NCBI GenBank assembly: GCA_044233745.1
Contig: JBIIJN010000007.1
Location: 1-56,530, forward strand
Direction of reading: 5' to 3'
Length of the DNA stretch: 56,530 nucleotides
Source: UBA6165 sp044233745
GTDB lineage: Bacteria > Bacteroidota > Bacteroidia > Flavobacteriales_D > Crocinitomicaceae
Position numbers and translations under genes: made by a program. Below the pieces are notes generated by a model. It searched no databases. It was given only the letters and a program-made list of their open reading frames with translations, and was not told the origin of the DNA. Position 1 is the first letter of the stretch. Each line of letters starts with the position of its first letter. Below, piece after piece: positions 8,338-16,514 of the stretch.

Positions 8338-9576
8338 CTATTTCATGCTGGCCGTAGGAATACAGATCGCGTATTTTGTGACAGGTTTGCTTAATGTTGA
8401 AATATTCAAATTGTCTGAAGCAATGGTTAGAGGAATAATTTCCCCATTCGACATGAGGATTTGAATTTGGTCGCGCTCCGAGTTATAGGCTTTATTGGTA
8501 AGTTGGTCAGAAATCACAAAATATTTTGCATCTTCTCTTGAAAGATTCAAAGTATCTGCTGCCATATCAATCTCTAAACTCAATCTTTCGGCACTTGGTG
8601 GTTCGGTAAGGAACTCAATTTTCAACAAGCGGCGTTCAATGATTCCACGGCTGAAAATCGAGAGCACGCGGTCATCATGATTCATCCAAACCTTAATAGC
8701 ACCAAGGATATCATAATCATCTAGTTTCAGAAAATTATCCAAGACTTCTGGATTTTCCACAAAATCATCTTTAGAAACATTGTTTTGAAGGAAAAACTGA
8801 AGTGCCGGAGAACCAAATAGTTCCCCCCCATTTTCAATCACATACTTGGCACGCTCCAAAGTTTTAATCAACATATACTCAGCCGCGACTACGGTTTTGT
8901 GCATATATGCTTGCCAATACATCAAGCGCCGAGATGTGATGAATTTCTCCACAGAATAAATGCCTTTTTGCTCAACCACCAAATTATCGTTGTGCACATT
9001 GAGCATTTCGATGATGCGTTCGCTGCCTATTCTGCCTTCATATACGCCCGTATAAAAACTATCGCGATTCAAATAATCCATACGATCCATATCCAGTTGA
9101 CCAGAAACCAATTGATGTAAAAAAGGTCGCTCATATTGGTCATTAAAAATGCGTATAGCCCGGTGGATGGGGTCGCCAAAATGTTGAGCCAAACGCTGCA
9201 TGATTTGAGCAGAAATATCTTCGTGAGAAACCCCTTTTATCAAAGTGTGCTCCAAAGTATGAGAGTACGGACCGTGACCAATATCGTGTAACAAAATAGC
9301 TGCCAATACAGCGGACTCCTCATCAGGGCTGATGTCAACGCCTTTTCTTCTCAACACCTCCACCGATTTTTGCATCAAATGCATGGCGCCTAAAGCATGA
9401 TGAAAACGCGTATGCAAGGCACCCGGATAAACCAAATGTGTGAGTCCGAGCTGTAAAATTCTTCTCAAACGTTGAAAAGAGGCATTTTCGATGAGTTCGA
9501 AAAAAAAAGCATCAGGAATTGTAATAAAACCGTAGATGGGGTCGTTGATAATTTTCTTCTTGTTCGTTTGTGACAT
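8338..9576 (-). CDS. HD-domain phosphohydrolase (dNTPase-like)
   Basis: The 412-aa cytosolic protein has an HD metal-dependent phosphohydrolase domain at residues ~50-190: RFHHALGAMHLM, then LLHDIGHGPYSHTLEH with H97-D98, and a later GQLDMDRMDYLNRDSFY segment. This pattern matches the dGTPase/SAMHD1-like family (YdhJ-type). The C-terminal half is an accessory region without a recognised catalytic motif. Natural substrates are most likely dNTPs or nucleotide-like phosphates, but that is family knowledge only. It is divergent from porX (57 nt between starts) and upstream of lpxD (89 nt gap), an order common in this phylum. Confidence 0.85.
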   Translation of the reverse strand: MSQTNKKKIINDPIYGFITIPDAFFFELIENASFQRLRRILQLGLTHLVYPGALHTRFHHALGAMHLMQKSVEVLRRKGVDISPDEESAVLAAILLHDIGHGPYSHTLEHTLIKGVSHEDISAQIMQRLAQHFGDPIHRAIRIFNDQYERPFLHQLVSGQLDMDRMDYLNRDSFYTGVYEGRIGSERIIEMLNVHNDNLVVEQKGIYSVEKFITSRRLMYWQAYMHKTVVAAEYMLIKTLERAKYVIENGGELFGSPALQFFLQNNVSKDDFVENPEVLDNFLKLDDYDILGAIKVWMNHDDRVLSIFSRGIIERRLLKIEFLTEPPSAERLSLEIDMAADTLNLSREDAKYFVISDQLTNKAYNSERDQIQILMSNGEIIPLTIASDNLNISTLSKPVTKYAICIPTASMK

Positions 9577-9633
9577 AAACGATAATTATGACTTATTTTA
9601 AATCGGATTTCAAAACTACTAAATTTACAACAC

Positions 9634-11181
9634 ATGAATGCGAAAATTCTCTGGGCTGACGACGAAATTGACTTACTCAAACCACATATTTTATTCCTCG
9701 AACAAAAAGGCTATTCCGTAGAAACTGTTAACAATGGCTACGAAGCCGTAGAAAAAAACGAGAGCACCGTTTACGATGTTATTTTCTTGGATGAAAACAT
9801 GCCAGGTATTTCTGGATTAGACGCCTTGTTGCAAATCAAAACTAAAAGACCCCTCACACCTGTGGTAATGATTACCAAAAGTGAAGAAGAATATATCATG
9901 GAAGAGGCCATTGGGTCGAAAATTGCGGACTATTTGATCAAGCCTGTGAACCCCAATCAGATTTTGTTGAGCTTGAAGAAAATCTTGGATCAGAACAAGT
10001 TGGTGTCACAAAAAACGACATCGAATTACCAACAAAAATTTCGAGAATTGGGCATGCGTATCGGCGACCGATTAGATAAGGATGAGTGGGCTCAACTTTA
10101 TTCTGATTTGATTTATTGGGAATTGGAATTAGCTAAAACCAAGGAAGATAGTATGAATGACATTTTGGTGATGCAAAAACGCGATGCCAACAAGTTGTTT
10201 TGTGATTTTATCGAAGACAATTACCTCGATTGGTTGAATGGCACGGATGAAGCCCCAGAAATGGTTCATACGGTCTTCAAAAATAGAATTGCCCCGCACA
10301 TCAAAAAAGGAGAAAAAACGTTCTTGGTGGTCATAGATAATTTGAGATACGACCAATGGAAGGTGATACAACCCATTTTGAGTGACTATTTCAAAGTAGA
10401 AACTGACGAAATCATCTATTCAATTTTACCCACCGCCACTCAGTATGCACGGAATGCGTTTTTCGCGGGATTAATGCCTTCAGAAATTGAAAAACGCTTC
10501 CCAAATTATTGGCTCGGCGAAGAAGATGAAGGCGGGAAAAACATGTTTGAAGAGCAATTACTAGAAACACAGCTCAAACGATTGGGCAAAGATGTGAAAT
10601 GGAGCTATCATAAAATTACCAATTTGGATGCTGCGAAAAAATTTGCCGACCAATTCCACCAATTGAAAGACAACGATTTTACAGCATTGGTCTACAACTT
10701 TGTGGATGCGCTCTCGCACGCCAAATCTGAAATGGACATGATTAAAGAGCTAGCTGACGATGAGGCCGCCTATCGCTCATTGACCAAAAGCTGGTTTGAA
10801 CACAGTCCACTCTTTGAGGTGTTTGAAAAAATCAAAGCGACTGGTCAGAAAGTTATTCTTACAACTGATCATGGTACTATTCGCGTGAAGAATCCTGTGA
10901 AAATTGTTGGAGAACGTTCAACGAATACCAATCTAAGGTACAAGACAGGTCGAAATTTGAGCTATAATACCAAAGAAGTGTTTACAGTCAAAAATCCCGG
11001 AGATGCTTATTTACCAAAAAGCAACATCAACAGTGAATTTGTGTTTACCAGAGAGGATGATTTTTTCTGTTACCCAAATAATTACAACCATTTTGTGAAG
11101 GTGTATCAAAACTCCTTTCAACACGGGGGTATTTCGATGGAGGAATTGTTGATTCCTTTTGTAATTTTGAGCCCGAAATAG
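9634..11181 (+). CDS. porX: PorX: T9SS response regulator with PglZ/alkaline-phosphatase effector domain
   Basis: Residues 1-~120 are a CheY-like receiver: acidic pocket D9/D10, phospho-acceptor D53 in FLDENMPG, and conserved K103 in LIKPVN. A linker of ~60 residues leads to a PglZ/alkaline-phosphatase-superfamily domain (~200-515) with metal-site motifs VVIDNLRYDQW and LTTDHGTIRV. PorX together with the sensor PorY regulates the type IX secretion system; the effector domain is a zinc phosphodiesterase in characterised relatives. PorY is not in this window. The gene is followed after 9 nt by tsaE, and the window carries several T9SS components and substrates it may control. Confidence 0.95.
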   Translation: MNAKILWADDEIDLLKPHILFLEQKGYSVETVNNGYEAVEKNESTVYDVIFLDENMPGISGLDALLQIKTKRPLTPVVMITKSEEEYIMEEAIGSKIADYLIKPVNPNQILLSLKKILDQNKLVSQKTTSNYQQKFRELGMRIGDRLDKDEWAQLYSDLIYWELELAKTKEDSMNDILVMQKRDANKLFCDFIEDNYLDWLNGTDEAPEMVHTVFKNRIAPHIKKGEKTFLVVIDNLRYDQWKVIQPILSDYFKVETDEIIYSILPTATQYARNAFFAGLMPSEIEKRFPNYWLGEEDEGGKNMFEEQLLETQLKRLGKDVKWSYHKITNLDAAKKFADQFHQLKDNDFTALVYNFVDALSHAKSEMDMIKELADDEAAYRSLTKSWFEHSPLFEVFEKIKATGQKVILTTDHGTIRVKNPVKIVGERSTNTNLRYKTGRNLSYNTKEVFTVKNPGDAYLPKSNINSEFVFTREDDFFCYPNNYNHFVKVYQNSFQHGGISMEELLIPFVILSPK

Positions 11182-11190
11182 AGGTTTAAT

Positions 11191-11619
11191 ATGACAACAA
11201 TTTTTTCTGATGTTCGATTAGATGTTCTACCCCAAGTGGCTGCTGAGCTAATTGACATACTCCAAAATCCGAGGGTTGTTTGCCTACACGGCAAAATGGG
11301 AGCTGGAAAAACCACCTTGGTAAAAGCTTTGATTGACAAATTGGGCACCTCTGATACTGGAAGTTCTCCGACATTTGCCTTGATAAACAACTATGAGAGC
11401 CCTTCTCATGGCACCATTTACCATTTGGATTTATACCGGCTAAACCATGCTTCGGAGGCGATGGATATTGGCATAGAAGACATCATTTACGAAAATGTTT
11501 GGTGCTTTATTGAATGGTCGGATAAGGTGGAGCATTTGCTTCCTGATAATACTGCACATATCAAAATAGATGTTCATGACGACGGAATACGCACTATTGC
11601 ATGTACGATAAAGCAGTAG
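11191..11619 (+). CDS. tsaE: tRNA threonylcarbamoyladenosine biosynthesis ATPase
   Basis: TsaE works with TsaB/TsaC/TsaD to make t6A at position 37 of ANN-decoding tRNAs. The 142-aa protein has Walker A LHGKMGAGKTTLVKAL, a switch region SPTFALINNY, and the family motif IEWSDKV. Length is normal for the family. It begins 9 nt after porX, probably in the same transcript, a linkage seen widely in Flavobacteriia. Confidence 0.95.
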   Translation: MTTIFSDVRLDVLPQVAAELIDILQNPRVVCLHGKMGAGKTTLVKALIDKLGTSDTGSSPTFALINNYESPSHGTIYHLDLYRLNHASEAMDIGIEDIIYENVWCFIEWSDKVEHLLPDNTAHIKIDVHDDGIRTIACTIKQ

Positions 11620-11806
11620 CTTCAAAACTTAAATTATACCTTGCCTAGATTTTGCGCCATTTTTTTTAATTGAATACCTTGAGTTTTTAAACAACTACCA
11701 GGGAAAGAAGCATTCGGGTACACCTAAAAATTTTCAGTTATTTTCAAAAAATGTCGTAAACTTGTAGAACGAATTGAAACTACCTTTTTGTCAAAAACTT
11801 GCGCAT

Positions 11807-13024
11807 ATGATAACTGATCCTGAAACACTTAAGCAACTGCTGAAACACGGTTCGCTTTCGCCTCTTGAAGAAACTCTCGAAATAAAAAGAAAAAAAGGAA
11901 GTTTATTTATTGGTATTCCCAAAGAGACCTCGTTTCAAGAAAATCGCGTGGCTTTAACACCAGAAGCTGTGTCCCTACTTACATCCAATGGACACAGGGT
12001 TAAAGTAGAGTCTAAAGCTGGTGAACATTCCAGATTTACGGACAATGACTATTCCGAATGCGGCGCAGAAATTTGCCACGACGCCAAAGGTGTATTTGAG
12101 TGCGACATCATTCTAAAAGTAGCACCACCATCGGAGGAGGAAATTGATCTGATGCCAGGCAAACAAACCTTGATTTCTGCTTTACAACTGTCGGTGCAAC
12201 CTAAGGCTATTTTAGAAAAACTATCTCAAAAGAAAATAACCGCCGTTGCTTGGGATTACATTCAAGATGACCATGGTATTTTTCCCGTAGTTCGAGCATT
12301 AGGAGAAATTGCAGGAAACACGTCTATTTTGATTGCCTCAGAACTGCTTTCCAATCCTAAAGGAAAAGGTATGATGTTTGGAGGAATAACAGGGGTTCAG
12401 CCTACAGAGGTTGTTATCATAGGAGCTGGCACCGTTGGCGAATACGCGGCTCGAGCAGCTCTCGGGCTTGGGGCTTCTGTAAAAGTTTTTGATACCAATA
12501 TTGCGAAATTGAGACGTTTGCAAAACGATATTGGAGTAAGAATATTCACGTCAGTTTTACAACCCAAATTGGTACATAAAGCATTGCTCCGCGCTGATGT
12601 TGTGATTGGTGCCATGCGCGCGCCATTGGGAAGAACTCCTTGCGTGGTGTCTGAAGAAATGGTTCAAGAAATGAAGCCAGGTTCAGTGCTCATTGATATT
12701 TCTATCGACCAAGGTGGTTGCTTTGAAACCTCTAGAATTACAAACCACAACGAACCCACATTCATCAAACACGACGTTATTCATTATTGTGTCCCGAATG
12801 TGGCATCTCGTGTTTCTCGTACGGCATCCATCGCTTTGAGTAACATCTTCAGCCCAATACTTATTGACATGGGCGAGCGCGGGGGTGTTGTGGATTATAT
12901 CCGCTCCGAAATTGGATTTAGAAACGGTATTTATCTGTATAAAGGAACCCTCACATCTGAAGTGTTGGGCAAAGTATTTGGTTTGCCGTTTAAAGACATC
13001 GAACTACTTATGCTTGGCTTGTAA
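11807..13024 (+). CDS. ald: Alanine dehydrogenase
   Basis: NAD-dependent enzyme interconverting L-alanine and pyruvate plus ammonia. The 405-aa protein begins with the catalytic N-terminal domain (IGIPKETSFQENRVALTPEA, containing the substrate-binding Arg/Lys) and has a Rossmann NAD site VVIIGAGTVGEYAARAALGLG, followed by GSVLIDISIDQGGC. I chose the ATG at 11807; an upstream in-frame TTG at 11774 is less likely. The first ~40 residues are longer than in Bacillus Ald, as in other Bacteroidota. The FAD oxidase gene starts 1 nt after its stop. The 187-nt gap upstream has only an imperfect -7-like box (TAAACTTG). Confidence 0.93.
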   Translation: MITDPETLKQLLKHGSLSPLEETLEIKRKKGSLFIGIPKETSFQENRVALTPEAVSLLTSNGHRVKVESKAGEHSRFTDNDYSECGAEICHDAKGVFECDIILKVAPPSEEEIDLMPGKQTLISALQLSVQPKAILEKLSQKKITAVAWDYIQDDHGIFPVVRALGEIAGNTSILIASELLSNPKGKGMMFGGITGVQPTEVVIIGAGTVGEYAARAALGLGASVKVFDTNIAKLRRLQNDIGVRIFTSVLQPKLVHKALLRADVVIGAMRAPLGRTPCVVSEEMVQEMKPGSVLIDISIDQGGCFETSRITNHNEPTFIKHDVIHYCVPNVASRVSRTASIALSNIFSPILIDMGERGGVVDYIRSEIGFRNGIYLYKGTLTSEVLGKVFGLPFKDIELLMLGL

Positions 13025-13025
13025 T

Positions 13026-14426
13026 ATGGCGATAACTCAAACTCAACTGACTCATTTTCAGGAGAAATTTTCAAGTATTTGTTTCACCAATGCTGCTGTT
13101 TTGGAGCAATATGGTCATGATGAAACTGAAAATTTACAGTTTACTCCAGAAATCTTATTGAAACCAAGTACAACTGAAGAGGTCAGTGCAATAATGCATT
13201 ATTGCAATTCGCATAAAATTCCAGTTACTCCTTGTGGCGCACGAACAGGTTTGAGCGGAGGAGCTTTGGCAATCCACGGAGGTATTTTAATTTCTATGGA
13301 GCGTTTCAAAAGAATTTTAGATATCGACGAAAACAACTTACAGGTTATTGTGGAGCCAGGTGTTATAACACAAGAATTGCAGAATGCCGTGAAGGAAAAA
13401 GGCTTGTTTTACCCGCCCGATCCAGCAAGTAAAGGCTCTTGCTTTATTGGTGGAAATATTGCGGAAAACAGCGGCGGACCAAAAGCAGTTAAATATGGTG
13501 TTACAGCAAGCTATGTGCTCAATTTAGAATTGGTTTTGCCCAATGGTGAAATCATTTGGACTGGAGCCAATGTTCTGAAAAATGCTACTGGTTACAACTT
13601 GACACAACTGATTGTGGGAAGTGAAGGCACATTGGGTATAGTCACTAAAATTGTTCTCAGACTATTGCCCCACCCTACCAAAGATCTACTGATGTTGGTG
13701 CCCTTTTATGATGCCAAAGAAGCTTGTCGCGTGGTTCCAGAAATTTTCAAACAAGGCATTGTTCCTTCTGCTATGGAATTTATGGAGCGAGATGCCTTGC
13801 TTTGGACTTTGCAATTTGTGGATGATTCACCGGTGCAAGTGGCTGATAATCATCAAGCGCATTTGTTGATAGAATTGGATGGTTGGGACGAACAAGCGCT
13901 TTTTCAGGACTGTGAAAAAATCTATCAAGTATTGGAGCAATTCCAATGCGATGAGCCATTGATTGCCGAAAATCAAGCCCAGAAAGATGCTTTGTGGATA
14001 CTGAGAAGAAAAGTGGGTGAAGCCGTGAAATCACATTCTATTTACAAAGAGGAAGATACCGTGGTACCCCGTTTTGAATTGGCCAACTTGCTCTCAGGCG
14101 TTAAAGAAATCGGCACGAAATACGGCTTCAAATCCGTGTGTTATGGTCATGCTGGTGATGGCAATTTACACATCAACATTATTAAAGGCGATTTGTCTGA
14201 TGAATTTTGGAACACCGAACTCAAAACAGCCATTCGTGAAATTTTCGCATTAACCGTTAGATTGGGCGGCACACTTTCCGGGGAACATGGCATTGGCTTG
14301 GTTCAAAAAGAATTTATGGATATCGCATTCAACAAAACACAGCTCGATTTAATGCGCGCCATAAAAAACATTTTCGACCCGAATGGAATCATGAATCCAG
14401 GGAAGATTTTTCCTGATTTCAGTTAA
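13026..14426 (+). CDS. FAD-binding oxidase, GlcD / D-lactate dehydrogenase type
   Basis: This 466-aa flavoprotein has a PCMH-type FAD domain (~38-215) with TPCGARTGLSGGA and the NSGGPKAVKYG/GSEGTLG pyrophosphate-binding motifs, then an FAD-oxidase C domain (~220-462) with CYGHAGDGNLHIN and GEHGIGLVQKEF carrying the metal-binding His/Glu residues. Relatives oxidise glycolate, D-lactate or other 2-hydroxyacids. No GlcE/GlcF partner is adjacent, so a single-subunit D-2-hydroxyacid dehydrogenase is likely. The ATG at 13026 directly follows the ald stop; a 54-codon in-frame extension inside ald is rejected. Pairing with Ald may reflect pyruvate metabolism, which is inference. Confidence 0.88.
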   Translation: MAITQTQLTHFQEKFSSICFTNAAVLEQYGHDETENLQFTPEILLKPSTTEEVSAIMHYCNSHKIPVTPCGARTGLSGGALAIHGGILISMERFKRILDIDENNLQVIVEPGVITQELQNAVKEKGLFYPPDPASKGSCFIGGNIAENSGGPKAVKYGVTASYVLNLELVLPNGEIIWTGANVLKNATGYNLTQLIVGSEGTLGIVTKIVLRLLPHPTKDLLMLVPFYDAKEACRVVPEIFKQGIVPSAMEFMERDALLWTLQFVDDSPVQVADNHQAHLLIELDGWDEQALFQDCEKIYQVLEQFQCDEPLIAENQAQKDALWILRRKVGEAVKSHSIYKEEDTVVPRFELANLLSGVKEIGTKYGFKSVCYGHAGDGNLHINIIKGDLSDEFWNTELKTAIREIFALTVRLGGTLSGEHGIGLVQKEFMDIAFNKTQLDLMRAIKNIFDPNGIMNPGKIFPDFS

Positions 14427-14446
14427 AGTAAATGTGCTTTTAATAT

Positions 14447-15322
14447 TTACTCCTTCGGGAAATAAATAAACTCGCCAAATGAATCCAATGTGGCTTCAAC
14501 CACGCGTGACCTGCATTGAGCCTTGTTCTCGAATGGAACCAAAACATTGATAACCAGATAAAGTCGATCATCTTGAACATCAAAATTTGAAGACAACAAT
14601 TTGGCGTCGGCATCAATTTCGTGAATGATAGTTTGTAGTTTTTCTATGCGCTGCTCTTTATTATCGGGACGCTCAGTAATTCTAAACATCAATTTTTCTT
14701 GTGAACGATTTTTCCCCAATTTCTGAATGCTTTTCTCCAAAAAGAAACGATTAGGGATGCGGGTAAAATCATCTGGAATATCACTTGTCTTATCCAAAAT
14801 CACATAATAAGTACCAATGTGAATAACCTTACCGTACTCATCACCGATGCGAATGTGATCACCAATTCGAAAAGGCTTTTTGCGCAACAAAACCAACCAA
14901 CCTATAAAAGACAATAACACCTCGCGCAATGCAAATGCCAAACCAGTGGTGATAATACCAATGAAAAGTGTAATATTATTCAATGACAATCCAAACAAAT
15001 TGAGCACAATGAATGCACCAATAGTGAATAAGACCCATCCGTATATCTTGGTGTAAAAAATCTGTTCCTCTTGCTCATCAAATACCTGAGCAATTCTGCC
15101 TGAGGTAAACTTGTAAATCAATCTGAATATCAAGAGCACCAATGTAGCCACAAAAATCTGGTCAAAGACATGTACCCACTTTTCAGTTGTAGCTTCACTA
15201 AAATTCGTGAAATCAGGAAGAAATTCAGTAAGCAACTTGGCTCCTGAACTCAACAAAATCAAAACAATTGACCAGATGTGTCGGTTCAAAAATGGTGATT
15301 TAGTTTTGTTTGCTGCCGTCAC
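14447..15322 (-). CDS. MscS-family mechanosensitive channel
   Basis: A 291-aa inner-membrane protein with about four hydrophobic segments: ~15-35, ~55-75, ~95-115 and the pore-lining helix ~120-150 (GIITTGLAFALREVLLSFIG). The beta domain follows: RKKPFRIGDHIRIGDEYGKV and RIPNRFFLEK. A C-terminal alpha/beta cap ends the protein. Such channels release solutes on hypo-osmotic shock. It starts 2 nt after the ilvE stop, so the two are probably one transcript despite unrelated roles. Confidence 0.88.
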   Translation of the reverse strand: MTAANKTKSPFLNRHIWSIVLILLSSGAKLLTEFLPDFTNFSEATTEKWVHVFDQIFVATLVLLIFRLIYKFTSGRIAQVFDEQEEQIFYTKIYGWVLFTIGAFIVLNLFGLSLNNITLFIGIITTGLAFALREVLLSFIGWLVLLRKKPFRIGDHIRIGDEYGKVIHIGTYYVILDKTSDIPDDFTRIPNRFFLEKSIQKLGKNRSQEKLMFRITERPDNKEQRIEKLQTIIHEIDADAKLLSSNFDVQDDRLYLVINVLVPFENKAQCRSRVVEATLDSFGEFIYFPKE

Positions 15323-15324
15323 AG

Positions 15325-16401
15325 TTAATCAATTTTAAAAATCCAATTCAACTCATCATTAATCTTTCCATACTTCACGCCATCAACGTAGTGCATCACT
15401 TTATTAGAAAAAGCGCGATCTTCAATGGTTGGTAATTGCAAAATTTCATCCCGATAACCGATAACATCTACCTGAGCAATTGTGGCAGCTGTACCAGCCC
15501 CAAAACACTCTTGTAATCGGCCTTCACGAATGGCAGCAATTACCTCAGCAACAGTTACTCTACGTTCTTCAGTAGGAACGCCCCAGTGCTGAGCCAAGTC
15601 AAAAACTGTTCTTTTGGTGGTACCCTTCAAAATGGTGTCTGTGTCCTCGCTCGGAGAAATCAATACACCATCAATCATAAAAACAATATTCATCGTTCCA
15701 CTCTCTTCAATGTATTCGTGCGTTTTTCCATCCGTCCAAAGCAATTGGTGGAATCCTTTATCGCGACCCAATTTTGCTGGATACAAAGATGCAGCATAAT
15801 TACCCGCAGCTTTTGCATTTCCTACCCCTCCTTCAGCGGCACGTGTATAATACTCTTCAATTTTTAAGCGCAAAGGTTCAGAATAATAAGCACCAACAGG
15901 ACATGTAAAAACAACCAGTCTATAATTATCAGAAGCCTTTACACCAATGTATTCATCAGTAGCGTACATAAACGGACGAATGTAAAGCGCAGAATCTTCA
16001 CTTTCTGGTATCCAGTTGCTATCGATTTTTACCAATTCAGATATCAAAGAGATAAATCGTTCTTCATCCAAAGTAGGCATACACAAGCGATGCGCGGAAT
16101 CGTTAAAACGTTTGGCATTCAAATGAGGTCTGAATAAAACGGGTTTTCCATCGGCCTGCTTATAAGCTTTCATGCCTTCAAAAAAGGACTGGCCATAGTG
16201 CAAAGCAGAGGCAGCAGGATGCATCGGTAAAGCCGCAAAAGGCTTAATATGTGCAGGTTGCCATTGTCCGTCAACATAATCCATTACCAACATATGGTCA
16301 GAAAAAATACGGCCAAAAGGAATATTACTAAAGTCAACTTCGGAAATTTTCGATTGTGTTGTATGTGTAATATGCAAATCTGAAATATCTGTAGAGTTCA
16401 T
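15325..16401 (-). CDS. ilvE: Branched-chain amino acid aminotransferase
   Basis: PLP-dependent fold-type IV transaminase for the last step of Leu, Ile and Val synthesis. The 358-aa sequence has the PLP Lys context GNAKAAGNYAAS, the EESGTMNIVF segment, and the C-terminal GTAATIAQVDVIGY; length matches the longer BCAT type (bacterial/eukaryotic BCAT2-like). ATG at 16401 (MNSTDISDLH) is preferred over an in-frame TTG at 16416; a TAAATTTG box lies 22 nt upstream. It is transcribed divergently from recQ and followed by the mscS-like gene. Confidence 0.95.
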   Translation of the reverse strand: MNSTDISDLHITHTTQSKISEVDFSNIPFGRIFSDHMLVMDYVDGQWQPAHIKPFAALPMHPAASALHYGQSFFEGMKAYKQADGKPVLFRPHLNAKRFNDSAHRLCMPTLDEERFISLISELVKIDSNWIPESEDSALYIRPFMYATDEYIGVKASDNYRLVVFTCPVGAYYSEPLRLKIEEYYTRAAEGGVGNAKAAGNYAASLYPAKLGRDKGFHQLLWTDGKTHEYIEESGTMNIVFMIDGVLISPSEDTDTILKGTTKRTVFDLAQHWGVPTEERRVTVAEVIAAIREGRLQECFGAGTAATIAQVDVIGYRDEILQLPTIEDRAFSNKVMHYVDGVKYGKINDELNWIFKID

Positions 16402-16423
16402 GGGCTTTTGTTTCAAGTTGCTG

Positions 16424-16431
16424 CAAATTTA
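16424..16431 (-). promoter_or_regulatory. -7 box of ilvE
   Basis: TAAATTTG on the minus strand, 22 nt upstream of the ilvE ATG in the divergent ilvE/recQ intergenic region. Confidence 0.5.
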
Positions 16432-16514
16432 CAAAAATTACCGCTCCAAGGGGGAATTGAACGCGGATTGTCATACATTTACACATAAAATATGTTAATG
16501 TTCATTAGACAATT

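Noticed and set aside
12864..13025. 54-codon N-terminal extension of the FAD oxidase
   Set aside because: It lies inside ald in another frame, and the family N-terminus matches the ATG at 13026.
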